DNA of 5,854 bases from Pseudomonadota bacterium (GCA_021808185.1 JAKBCB010000255.1:1-5854), one strand, 5' to 3'. Positions 1 through 5,294 are shown, counted from the first letter of the stretch. Made by a program: numbers and translations. The notes: a model not told the origin generated them from the sequence alone.

Positions 1-440
1 GCCGGCACGGCGGCCGGCTTGTTGGCGGCGTTGGGGTTGGCGAGATCGAACGCGCCCATCGCGAAGCGAACGCCGCGCGGATCGATGAACGCCGTCTCGC
101 CCTTCAGATGGCCGTCGGGCGCGATGGCCAGCGTGCCTTCGGCGCGATAGACGGTCTGGCCGTTGTCGTAGCTGTAGCGCAGATGGACCCCGCCATTGGC
201 ATCGCGCGTGCCGGTGATCGCGCCGGTCGCCTTGGCGATGGTGTTGCCGATCACGCCCAGGACGGTGCCATCGGGCCAGACGGAGATGGCCGCTTCACCC
301 CCCTTGTGGGATGCCAGATCCTCCCATGTGCCTTCCCATATGCCGCTGAACGGCTCGGCCGCCAAAGCAAGCCCCGGGCAAAGCAACGACAGGCAGAGCG
401 ACAGCATCGCGGCGGCGCGCGGGATCGGCTTCCATTTCAT
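1..440 (-). CDS. Small secreted (periplasmic) protein of unknown function, 3' end outside window
   Basis: The frame stays open from the ATG at 440 to the left edge, giving 146 codons without a stop, so the C-terminus is missing. The start is supported by a clear Sec signal peptide: basic MKWKPIPR, a hydrophobic stretch at about residues 9-26, and an ALA-A cleavage region near residues 25-28. The mature part begins EPFSGIWEGTWED and is rich in Gly, Thr and aromatic residues in alternating patterns (ISVWPDGTVLGVIGN, VHLRYSYDNGQ, VYRAEGTLAIAPDG). This suggests a mostly beta-stranded exported domain. There is no lipobox, so a soluble periplasmic or extracellular protein is likelier than a lipoprotein. 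A GAGGA at 457-453 lies 12 bases upstream of the start, rather far for a ribosome binding site. I do not recognise a named family and assign no function. Confidence 0.75.
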   Translation of the reverse strand, partial: MKWKPIPRAAAMLSLCLSLLCPGLALAAEPFSGIWEGTWEDLASHKGGEAAISVWPDGTVLGVIGNTIAKATGAITGTRDANGGVHLRYSYDNGQTVYRAEGTLAIAPDGHLKGETAFIDPRGVRFAMGAFDLANPNAANKPAAVP

Positions 441-501
441 GGGCGTGCGCGGTCCTCATTCTTCGAGATAGAAACGACGGCGCCATGCGGTACCGCGCAA
501 C

Positions 502-531
502 ATTATGCTACGCTCACAAAAGATCTGCCAA
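502..531 (-). promoter_or_regulatory. Sigma70-type promoter for the secreted-protein gene
   Basis: On the minus strand, TTGGCA (531-526) is followed after 18 bases by CATAAT (507-502). Each hexamer matches the sigma70 consensus at 5 of 6 positions. The stretch around 500-565 is visibly more AT-rich than the rest of the window. A start near 495 would give a leader of about 55 bases before the ATG at 440. It lies just past the TetR stop codon, so the secreted protein probably has its own transcript. Promoter calls by eye remain inference. Confidence 0.6.
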
Positions 532-562
532 TGGAATATAGACAGCTTGTAACGGCATCTTC

Positions 563-1138
563 CTAAATCCGGGCGGCGGCGCGGCGCGCCTCGATCCCCT
601 CGATCGTTGCGTCCAGCGCATAGGCGAACGCCGCCTCGACATCGCCACCGAGGCGGAATGCGCCAGCGAGTTCCATGCTCACCCAGCCATGCAGGAACGC
701 CGTCAACAGCCGCGCCGCCGCCAGCGCATCCGCCTGCCCCGCCAGCGCCGCCGTGACCGCGAGCACGGGCGCCACCGCCCGCGCGCGCGCCGCGTCGCCC
801 GCTTCGTCCCAGCGTTCCGGTGAGAACAGCATGGCGTAGGTCTTGGGCGATTCGCGCGCGAACGCCCGATAGGCCACGGCCATGCGCCGCGCCGCCAGCC
901 GCGCCGGGGGGCCAGCCACCGCCTCCAGCCGCGCGCCAAGCTCCGCGAGCGCCTCGGCCTCGATCGCGCGCAGCAGTGCCGCGCGGTCGGCGATGCGCTT
1001 GTACAGCGACGGGCCGCGCACCCCGACGGCGGCGCCCACCGCCTGCATCGTCACCCCGGCCGGCCCATCGCGTTCCAGCAGCGCGCGGGCGGCGGTGACG
1101 ATGGCGGCATCGGTGGTGCGGGCCGGGGCGGGGCACAT
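563..1138 (-). CDS. TetR-family transcriptional repressor, WHG-type C-terminal domain
   Basis: This is a 191-192 residue DNA-binding repressor, normal TetR length. The N-terminal helix-turn-helix is clear: an AAIVTAARALLERDG helix (about 11-25), then VTMQAVGAAVGVRGPSLYKRI (about 29-49), with the SLYKRI recognition-helix signature. The C-terminal half is Ala-rich and helical. Its closing FLHGWVSMELAGAF...VEAAFAYALDATIEGI resembles the TetR_C_33 (WHG) ligand-binding domain, which usually senses a small hydrophobic molecule. I chose the ATG at 1138 over one at 1165 because AGGTGG (1150-1145) sits 6 bases upstream and the upstream gene stops at 1140, one base before this start (TGA-C-ATG). This makes translational coupling to the DUF4260 gene likely. 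It probably represses its own operon through the paired palindromes at 1550-1593. The ligand is unknown. Confidence 0.9.
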   Translation of the reverse strand: MCPAPARTTDAAIVTAARALLERDGPAGVTMQAVGAAVGVRGPSLYKRIADRAALLRAIEAEALAELGARLEAVAGPPARLAARRMAVAYRAFARESPKTYAMLFSPERWDEAGDAARARAVAPVLAVTAALAGQADALAAARLLTAFLHGWVSMELAGAFRLGGDVEAAFAYALDATIEGIEARRAAARI

Positions 1139-1139
1139 G

Positions 1140-1150
1140 TCAGGCCACCT
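1140..1150 (-). promoter_or_regulatory. Ribosome binding site and stop/start junction deciding the TetR start
   Basis: AGGTGG at 1150-1145 lies inside the last codons of the DUF4260 gene (Lys-Val-Ala-stop). It is 6 bases from the ATG at 1138, and the TGA at 1142-1140 is one base away from that ATG. This arrangement favours 1138 over the upstream in-frame ATG at 1165, for which I see no comparable site, and suggests coupled translation of repressor and membrane protein. Confidence 0.6.
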
Positions 1151-1538
1151 TTCCGATGCGGCCAAGATGCGTGTCGCCGAAGCCGCTCGCGTATTTCAGC
1201 CCGTAGCCGAGCGCACGGTCGATCTGGATGTGCGCGGCCCAGATCAGGGCCAGCGACACACCGAGCGGCCAGCCGACCACAAGCGCCGCGGCGCCAAGCA
1301 GCGCCGGGGCCACCACGGCATGAACCGCGTTGTACGCGACGGCCCCCACGCGCGCCCCCGCGAGATAGGCCAGGAAGCTCAGATCCGGCGTGAGGAAAAG
1401 CATGGCGAACAGCCACCACGGCCCACCGACGCGCTCGTACAGCAAAGCCAGCACCATGAATTCCGCCACCCCCTCGGCGCGGAGCAACGCGCGGAGGGCG
1501 CCGATAGCAGCGGGCGGGCGGGCAGCGGCGTCGGGCAT
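1140..1538 (-). CDS. DUF4260 family small integral membrane protein
   Basis: The 132-residue protein carries the DUF4260 signature: LRAEGVAEFMVLALLY near the N-terminus, GPWWLFAMLFLTPDLSFLAYL (about 39-59), RVGAVAYNAVHAVVAP (63-78), and the ending HIQIDRALGYGLKYASGFGDTHLGRIG (103-129). Hydrophobic segments at about 24-34/41-59, 66-88 and 92-106 indicate three or four membrane passes. Polar residues lie in or next to these segments: D52, N70, H73, H103, D107 and R108. They may form a functional site. The biochemical role of the family is not known to me. A strong GGAGG (1548-1544) sits 5 bases before the ATG. It is the first gene of a two-gene operon with the TetR repressor, directly downstream of the two operator-like palindromes, so its expression is likely repressor-controlled. 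Confidence 0.85.
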   Translation of the reverse strand: MPDAAARPPAAIGALRALLRAEGVAEFMVLALLYERVGGPWWLFAMLFLTPDLSFLAYLAGARVGAVAYNAVHAVVAPALLGAAALVVGWPLGVSLALIWAAHIQIDRALGYGLKYASGFGDTHLGRIGKVA

Positions 1539-1549
1539 GGTCGCCTCCG

Positions 1550-1570
1550 AAGGCTAATGGCGTTAGCCTT
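1550..1570. promoter_or_regulatory. Operator-like palindrome 1 (probable TetR binding site)
   Basis: Left arm AAGGCTAAT, spacer GGC, right arm GTTAGCCTT. The arms match at 8 of 9 positions, with only the innermost pair mismatched. It begins 12 bases upstream of the DUF4260 start codon and just before its GGAGG. Size, symmetry and position beside a tetR operon fit an autoregulatory operator. It abuts a second, near-identical copy with dyad centres 22 bp apart. Confidence 0.75.
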
Positions 1571-1593
1571 GAAGGCTAATGGCATTAGCCTTC
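1571..1593. promoter_or_regulatory. Operator-like palindrome 2 (probable TetR binding site)
   Basis: A perfect inverted repeat: left arm GAAGGCTAAT, spacer GGC, right arm ATTAGCCTTC (10 bp arms). It is the second copy of the element at 1550-1570, with no bases between them. The 22 bp between centres is about two helical turns, which would place two repressor dimers on the same DNA face. It overlaps the proposed -10 region of the minus-strand promoter. Because the inner arms also pair (TTAGCCTT-G-AAGGCTAA, 1563-1579), the true binding register could instead centre on 1571. Confidence 0.8.
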
Positions 1594-1605
1594 GGGCCGC
1601 GTCAA
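1576..1605 (-). promoter_or_regulatory. Candidate promoter of the DUF4260-tetR operon
   Basis: On the minus strand, TTGACG (1605-1600, 5/6 to the -35 consensus) is followed after 18 bases by CATTAG (1581-1576), a poor -10 match. The value of the call is geometric. The proposed -10 lies inside palindrome 2, and the expected start near 1568 lies in palindrome 1, so bound repressor would block RNA polymerase. The weak -10 keeps confidence low. Confidence 0.4.
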
Positions 1606-1675
1606 GGCGGGCACGCACAGGCACGGGGAACGTGATATGCTAACTCGTTGACGTGAATTCCCAGGGACGACCCGC

Positions 1676-2410
1676 ATGACCCAGCGCATTATGCTGCTGA
1701 CCGGCGCCAGCCGTGGCATCGGCCACGCGACCGGCAAATTGTTCGCCGACAATGGCTGGCGGGTGCTCACCCTCTCGCGCCAGGCGTTCTCGCCCCGCTG
1801 CCCCTGGCTCGGCGGGCCGGAGAACCATGTGCAGCTCGACCTCGGCAACATCGAGCATTTCGGGCCGGGGCTGGAGGAAATCCGCCGCCGCCTGCCGGAC
1901 GGGCGACTCGACGCGCTGGTCAACAACGCCGGCATTTCGCCGAAAGGCCCCGGCGGCGCGCGGCTCGGCGTGCTGAACTCGGACTACGCGACGTGGCTCG
2001 GCGTGTTCAACGTCAATCTCTTCTCCACTGCGCTGCTCGCCAAGGGGCTGATCGACTGCCTCTCCGCCGCACAAGGCTCGATCGTCAACGTCACCTCGAT
2101 CGCGGGCACGCGCGTGCATCCGTATGCGGGCGCGGCCTATGCCAGCAGCAAGGCGGCGCTGCTGACGCTGACGCGCGAGATGGCGGCCGAGTTCGCCCCG
2201 CTCGGGGTGCGCACCAACGCGATCTCTCCAGGCGAGATCGATACCGCGATCCTCTCCCCCGGCACCGCCGCCTTCGCCGACCGCGAGGTGCCGATGCGCC
2301 GGCTGGGCAAGCCGTCCGAGGTTGCCTCGGCGATCTATTTCCTGTGCAGCGATGCCGCGAGCTACGTGAACGGCACCGAGCTGCATATCAACGGCGGCCA
2401 GCATGTATGA
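1676..2410 (+). CDS. Short-chain dehydrogenase/reductase (classical SDR), substrate unknown
   Basis: This 244-residue NAD(P)-dependent oxidoreductase has every classical SDR landmark. The cofactor-binding TGASRGIG is at residues 9-16, an acidic D55 in LDL lies after strand 3, and NNAG is at 83-86. The catalytic tetrad is N114 (in NVN), S141 (in TSIAG), Y155 and K159 (YASSK). The PGEIDTAI region and a C-terminal NGTELHINGGQ complete the fold. Arg35 right after strand 2 (LSRQ) suggests NADP(H) rather than NAD(H). An unusual segment, FSPRCPWLGGPENH (38-51), follows strand 2 where many SDRs are shorter. The start is supported by GGGA about 8 bases upstream. The gene diverges from the DUF4260-tetR operon across a 137 bp region carrying the paired operators, so repressor control is possible but unproven. 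Substrate cannot be read from sequence. Confidence 0.92.
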   Translation: MTQRIMLLTGASRGIGHATGKLFADNGWRVLTLSRQAFSPRCPWLGGPENHVQLDLGNIEHFGPGLEEIRRRLPDGRLDALVNNAGISPKGPGGARLGVLNSDYATWLGVFNVNLFSTALLAKGLIDCLSAAQGSIVNVTSIAGTRVHPYAGAAYASSKAALLTLTREMAAEFAPLGVRTNAISPGEIDTAILSPGTAAFADREVPMRRLGKPSEVASAIYFLCSDAASYVNGTELHINGGQHV

Positions 2411-2533
2411 GGCGTGGCGGATCTGACTCTGGCCACCCAGGCGCGCTCGAGATCGGCGGCGACTTCGACGGCACCGGCAGCATCGGCCAGTGCGCGTTTG
2501 CCCCCACGCCGTCGCGCGCGGCCCTAGCCTTCC

Positions 2534-2573
2534 CCGGCGCGGGAGATTACACCCCCGCGAGTCCGCGCCGGAG
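2534..2573 (+). promoter_or_regulatory. upp leader: two competing GC hairpins next to the ribosome binding site
   Basis: A perfect 9 bp inverted repeat (CCGGCGCGG at 2534-2542, CCGCGCCGG at 2563-2571) encloses a smaller stem (CGCGGG at 2538-2543, CCCGCG at 2554-2559). The two stems share left-arm bases and so exclude each other. The ribosome binding site GGAG (2570-2573), 9 bases before the upp ATG, is half covered by the right arm of the outer stem. The outer fold would therefore hinder translation and the inner fold would free the site. GC-rich DNA makes such pairs by chance, and regulation is inference. Confidence 0.35.
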
Positions 2574-2582
2574 TATGCCGCC

Positions 2583-3212
2583 ATGTCACAAATCACCGTC
2601 CTCGATCACCCGCTGATCCAGCACAAGCTCACGCTGCTGCGCCAGAAGGAAACCCCGGTCGCGGATTTCCGCCGCATCGCGCGCGAGATCAGCCTGCTCG
2701 CCTGTTACGAACTCACCCGCGACCTGCCGCTGGAAGACGTGACCATCGAGACGCCGCTGGAGGCGATGACGGGGCGGCATATCTCCGGCAAGAAGCTCTG
2801 CCTTGTCTCTATCCTGCGCGCCGGCAACGGCATCCTGGAGGGGATGCTGGATGCCGTGCCCAATGCACGCGTCGGCCATATCGGTCTGTATCGCGACCCG
2901 ACGACGCTGCAACCGGTCGAGTATTACATGAAGGTGCCGGAGGATATTTCCGAGCGCCTGGTGATCGTGGTCGATCCGATGCTGGCAACCGGGCATTCCG
3001 CCGCCGCCGCGATCTCTCGCCTCAAGGCAGCCGGTGCGTCGCAACTGCGCTTCGTCTGCCTGATCTCGGCACCCGAGGGGCTGAAAGTGCTCACCGAGGC
3101 GCATCCGGACGTGGAGGTGTTCACCTGTGCGGTGGATCGGCAACTCGACGATCACGGCTACATCCGCCCCGGCCTGGGCGACGCCGGGGACCGGCTGTTC
3201 GGCACCAAGTAG
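2583..3212 (+). CDS. upp: Uracil phosphoribosyltransferase (UPRT)
   Basis: This enzyme converts uracil plus PRPP to UMP and pyrophosphate in cytosolic pyrimidine salvage. The 209 residues match the usual family length of about 208-210, and the match is end to end. Landmarks are an N-terminal HPLIQHKLTLLRQKET, ILRAGNGILEGMLDAVPNA (77-95), the PRPP-binding loop VVDPMLATGHS (129-139), and the uracil-binding C-terminus GYIRPGLGDAGDRLFGTK. In E. coli the PRPP loop reads ATGGS; here residue 138 is His instead of Gly. An upstream in-frame ATG at 2490 is rejected because the family begins at this point and GGAG (2570-2573) precedes the ATG at 2583. Upp follows the SDR after 172 bases on the same strand. 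No clear promoter is visible in that gap, so co-transcription is possible. Confidence 0.97.
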   Translation: MSQITVLDHPLIQHKLTLLRQKETPVADFRRIAREISLLACYELTRDLPLEDVTIETPLEAMTGRHISGKKLCLVSILRAGNGILEGMLDAVPNARVGHIGLYRDPTTLQPVEYYMKVPEDISERLVIVVDPMLATGHSAAAAISRLKAAGASQLRFVCLISAPEGLKVLTEAHPDVEVFTCAVDRQLDDHGYIRPGLGDAGDRLFGTK

Positions 3213-3248
3213 GCGTTGCGAAGCGGCCTCGTTTCGGATCAGACTCCG

Positions 3249-3269
3249 CGCGCGGCGATGGGCCGCGCG
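3249..3269. terminator. Stable hairpin after upp, no T-tract
   Basis: CGCGCGGC (3249-3256) and GCCGCGCG (3262-3269) form a perfect 8 bp stem with a 5-base loop, 37 bases after the upp stop. No run of T follows on either strand, so it is not a textbook intrinsic terminator. It may stabilise the 3' end of the upp mRNA or act with Rho. Confidence 0.3.
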
Positions 3270-3285
3270 AAGCCCGGAGATCGAC

Positions 3286-3321
3286 ATGACACGCCTTCGC
3301 CACCCCGCGCCGGCGGCGTAG
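3286..3321 (+). other. Tiny ORF (11 codons) with a good ribosome binding site, possible leader peptide
   Basis: ATG at 3286, preceded by GGAG (3276-3279) at 6 bases, encodes MTRLRHPAPAA and stops at TAG 3319-3321. The next gene starts 7 bases later and has no convincing ribosome binding site of its own. The spacing suggests translation of the tiny ORF could feed ribosomes to the membrane protein gene. Such a short frame may also be chance. Confidence 0.3.
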
Positions 3322-3328
3322 CCCCGCG

Positions 3329-3856
3329 ATGCCGGTCCCGGAGCGGGAGGTGCTGTCCTCGCGTCTGACACTCGCGCTGCAACTGGCCCCGATGCTGGTC
3401 TGGCTGGTGGTGGTGTATTTCATGATCCGGGTTTTCCTGCATCAGGTGCTCGCCGCGCACGCGCTGGCGGCGGGCGGCGCGACCGGGGTTTTCACCCGGA
3501 TCGTCCTGCTGCTGCTGTTGATCCCGTTCCTGTTGCTGCCGGTGGTGGCGTTCTGGTCTGCCGGCCTGCGCCGGGTCGCGATGGAGGGTGACACCCTGAT
3601 CGTCGGCATCGGCTACGGCCGGACAGTCTCGGTGCCCCTGACGCTGGTGGCCGATGTCACCGAATGGCGCGGCCCGGACGTGCGCACGGTGCGGATCTCG
3701 TTCACCGAGAAAACCCGCGCCGGACGCACGATCCGCTTCCTGGCCCCGACCCGCCTCATCGTCCCGCGCGACGTGGCGCATCCGGTGGTGCTGGCGCTGC
3801 GCGACATGGTGGCGTCGGCGAAAGCCCCTGCCAAGCCGGCGCTGGGCGAGGATTAG
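3329..3856 (+). CDS. Two-pass membrane protein of unknown function with a small C-terminal beta domain
   Basis: The 175-residue protein has two hydrophobic segments, about 19-37 (LAPMLVWLVVVYFMIRVFL) and about 57-79 (RIVLLLLLIPFLLLPVVAFW). A roughly 95-residue soluble part follows. Its pattern GLRRVAMEGDTLIVGIGYGRTVSVPL...VADVTEW...VRISFTEKTRAGRTIRFLAPTR alternates strands and turns in a way that resembles bacterial PH-like domains attached to membrane anchors. I offer that only as a resemblance. Positive residues after the second segment (RR at 81-82) favour a cytoplasmic C-terminal domain. The ATG at 3329 has no strong ribosome binding site; an internal Met22 (3392) is an alternative but would remove part of the first segment's lead-in. 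The coding character and membrane topology are convincing, but the function is not recognised. It converges on the EthD-family gene with 12 bases between stop codons. Confidence 0.8.
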   Translation: MPVPEREVLSSRLTLALQLAPMLVWLVVVYFMIRVFLHQVLAAHALAAGGATGVFTRIVLLLLLIPFLLLPVVAFWSAGLRRVAMEGDTLIVGIGYGRTVSVPLTLVADVTEWRGPDVRTVRISFTEKTRAGRTIRFLAPTRLIVPRDVAHPVVLALRDMVASAKAPAKPALGED

Positions 3857-3868
3857 CCGGCCGCGCGG

Positions 3869-4180
3869 TTACATCTTGACTTCGCTGACCTGGATCACCG
3901 GATGGACGTTGGTGAAGTTCGGGATGTCGGCCAGGAATTTCGGCGCGTGCGTGGCGAAGGCCGCCTGAAATTCCGGCACCGATTCGAAATACAAATGGCC
4001 CATCGCCACGTAGGTGGGCGGCGCGCCCGGCGCCCCGCCCGCCAGCCCCTGCTCCACGGCGATGTTCTTGCAAACGGCGCCCAGGGTATCGCGCACCATC
4101 GCCATATGGCTGTCGCAGTAATAGCCCATGTCGAACGTGGCGCCGTCGCCGCTCGGATACAGGACACTGACTTTTATCAT
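3869..4180 (-). CDS. EthD family protein (dimeric alpha-beta barrel)
   Basis: This 103-residue protein matches the EthD family end to end: MIKVSVLYPSGDGATFDMGYYCDSHM, with the conserved YY...HM (Y20, Y21, H25, M26), the central GLAGGAPGAPPTYVAMGHLYFES, and the ending IPNFTNVHPVIQVSEVKM. Members form ferredoxin-like dimeric barrels. The founder is needed for a cytochrome P450 ether-degradation system in actinobacteria, but most members, including small stand-alone ones like this, have no known reaction. The ATG at 4180 is chosen because GGGAG (4191-4187) lies 6 bases upstream. A TTG directly before it (4183) would be in frame but is too close to that site. It lies 133 bases downstream of the nucleoside hydrolase on the same strand. 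No cytochrome P450 gene is present nearby, so a P450 role is not supported here. Confidence 0.9.
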   Translation of the reverse strand: MIKVSVLYPSGDGATFDMGYYCDSHMAMVRDTLGAVCKNIAVEQGLAGGAPGAPPTYVAMGHLYFESVPEFQAAFATHAPKFLADIPNFTNVHPVIQVSEVKM

Positions 4181-4250
4181 CAATCTCTCCCTGATGTCTG
4201 CCGCCGACCTTGTCGTATGGCGGTCATTGCAGATAGCGTTGAAACCGCAA

Positions 4251-4271
4251 GCCGCGCAATAGGCGCGCGGC
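4251..4271 (-). terminator. Hairpin between nucleoside hydrolase and EthD genes, weak terminator candidate
   Basis: GCCGCGC (4251-4257) and GCGCGGC (4265-4271) form a 7 bp stem with a 7-base loop. Read on the minus strand it is followed by TTGCGGTTTC, only mildly T-rich. It may end nucleoside hydrolase transcription before the EthD gene, but it lacks a proper T-run. The rest of 4192-4313 shows nothing else convincing. Confidence 0.25.
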
Positions 4272-4313
4272 CGGCGCCAACGCGCATCCTCGCGGGCCGA
4301 CCAGCAGGCGCCG

Positions 4314-5243
4314 CTACGGCAGGCGCGCCAAGCGGCGGATCAGCAGGTCGAAGAACCCGGCCGGGTCGAGCGTCTCCAGAAACCGTGCGTTGTGCGGCTG
4401 GCGGGTTCGGCCCCAACGGTCGATCACGGTGCGGCCACGGCCGGGGCCGGGGCCGAGATCCATCGCCGCATGCACCGCGCGCCCGGTGAACAACTGCGGC
4501 GCGACCAGCCACATGATGGCGCAGGCATCGTGCTGCTCGTGGCCCAAGCCATCGGCGCGGCGCGACGGCGGCACGCTGTCCCAGATCGCGGCGGCGGCGC
4601 GGGCACAGGCCCCCTGCCCCGCCGCGCGCAGTGCCGCGATGTGCGACGGCGTGCAGAGCGCCTGATTGGTGACATCGAGCGTCGCCAGTGTCACCGGCGC
4701 GCCGCAGCCGAGCACGATGGACAGCGCCTCCGGGTCGTTCCAGGCGTTGAACTCGGCGGACGGGGTGACATTGCCCTCGGCCAGCGCGCCGGTCATCAGC
4801 ACGATCTCGGACAGTTTCGCGGCCAGCGCCGGTTCGCTCGCCAGCAGCAGGCCGAGATTGGTGGCCGGGCCGAGGCCGACCAGCGTGACGGAGGCCGGTT
4901 CGGCCGCGCGCAGGGCCGCGCGCAATGCATCCACGGCCAAGCCCGGCGCGGCCGGCGGCCCCTCCGGCAGTTCCAGGCCGCCGAGGCCGTTATCGCCATG
5001 CACATAGGCGGCATCCGCGAAGGGGCCGAGCAGCGCCCGGTCCGCGCCCCCCACCACCGGCACAGGTTTGCCGCTGAGGCCGACAATGGCGCGCGCGTTG
5101 GTCAGCGTGCGGTCCAGGCCGACATTGCCGCCGACCACGGTGACGAGCCGCACATCCAGCTCGGGCGAGGCAAACGCGAGCCATAGCGCGATGGCATCGT
5201 CGGTGCCCGGGTCGCAATCGATGATGGTAGGACGTGGCGTCAT
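4314..5243 (-). CDS. Inosine/uridine-preferring nucleoside hydrolase family protein
   Basis: This 309-residue enzyme (usual length about 310) should hydrolyse the N-glycosidic bond of ribonucleosides to free base and ribose. The signature DCDPGTDDAIAL (9-20) carries the calcium ligands expected at D11 and D16. T128 (GPATNL) and D239 (in GHEQHDACA) complete the metal site, with H238 the expected active-site His. Other family blocks are GGNVGLDRTLTNA (38-50), HGDNGLGG (82-89) and GNVTPSAEFNAWNDPEA (157-173), where E164 and N166 bind ribose. No key residue is missing, so it should be active. Purine versus pyrimidine preference cannot be read from the motifs. No signal peptide is seen, so it is cytosolic. 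A weak GAGAAG precedes the ATG at 5243. It follows the ECF sigma gene by 51 bases on the same strand and could share its transcript. Confidence 0.93.
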   Translation of the reverse strand: MTPRPTIIDCDPGTDDAIALWLAFASPELDVRLVTVVGGNVGLDRTLTNARAIVGLSGKPVPVVGGADRALLGPFADAAYVHGDNGLGGLELPEGPPAAPGLAVDALRAALRAAEPASVTLVGLGPATNLGLLLASEPALAAKLSEIVLMTGALAEGNVTPSAEFNAWNDPEALSIVLGCGAPVTLATLDVTNQALCTPSHIAALRAAGQGACARAAAAIWDSVPPSRRADGLGHEQHDACAIMWLVAPQLFTGRAVHAAMDLGPGPGRGRTVIDRWGRTRQPHNARFLETLDPAGFFDLLIRRLARLP

Positions 5244-5294
5244 GGTGCTTCTCGGCGATTCGGGCGACCACCATAGCGGCCATGACGCGCGGCG

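Noticed and set aside
456..1165. Other minus-strand frames over the TetR gene, including a 226-codon one
   Set aside because: They are Arg/Gly-rich with no domain, while the TetR frame has a full helix-turn-helix and WHG-like domain.
882..1643. Plus-strand 253-codon frame across tetR and DUF4260
   Set aside because: It is low-complexity Ala/Arg sequence antisense to two recognised genes, and it runs through the operator region.
1630..1656. Direct repeat ACGTGA at 1630-1635 and 1651-1656, 21 bp apart, upstream of the SDR
   Set aside because: Six-base repeats are common by chance. The helical spacing is suggestive, but nothing else supports a binding site.
2414..2436. Short inverted repeat GTGGC/GCCAC after the SDR stop, considered as a terminator
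   Set aside because: It has only a 5 bp stem, a 13-base loop and no T-run.
2411..2520. Protein-like minus-strand stretch (ALADAAGAVEVAADLERAW) between the SDR and upp, considered as a gene remnant
   Set aside because: A stop lies just upstream in that frame, there is no start codon, and the frame runs into the end of the SDR. It is too short to support a pseudogene.
1640..2596. Long minus-strand open frame (318 codons) antisense to the SDR
   Set aside because: The product is Arg/Gly/His-rich with no recognisable domain, and it lies opposite an SDR with every catalytic motif. Long antisense frames are expected in DNA this GC-rich.
2586..3371. Minus-strand 261-codon frame antisense to upp
   Set aside because: It has no recognisable family, and the upp frame is conserved end to end.
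4392..5186. Plus-strand 264-codon frame antisense to the nucleoside hydrolase
   Set aside because: The composition is typical of a shadow frame (Arg, Gly, Gln, His), and the minus-strand hydrolase has all family motifs.
5234..5294. Alternative start for the nucleoside hydrolase at the ATG at 5283
   Set aside because: That ATG is in a different frame. The conserved DCDPGTDD motif sits at the normal distance from the ATG at 5243.
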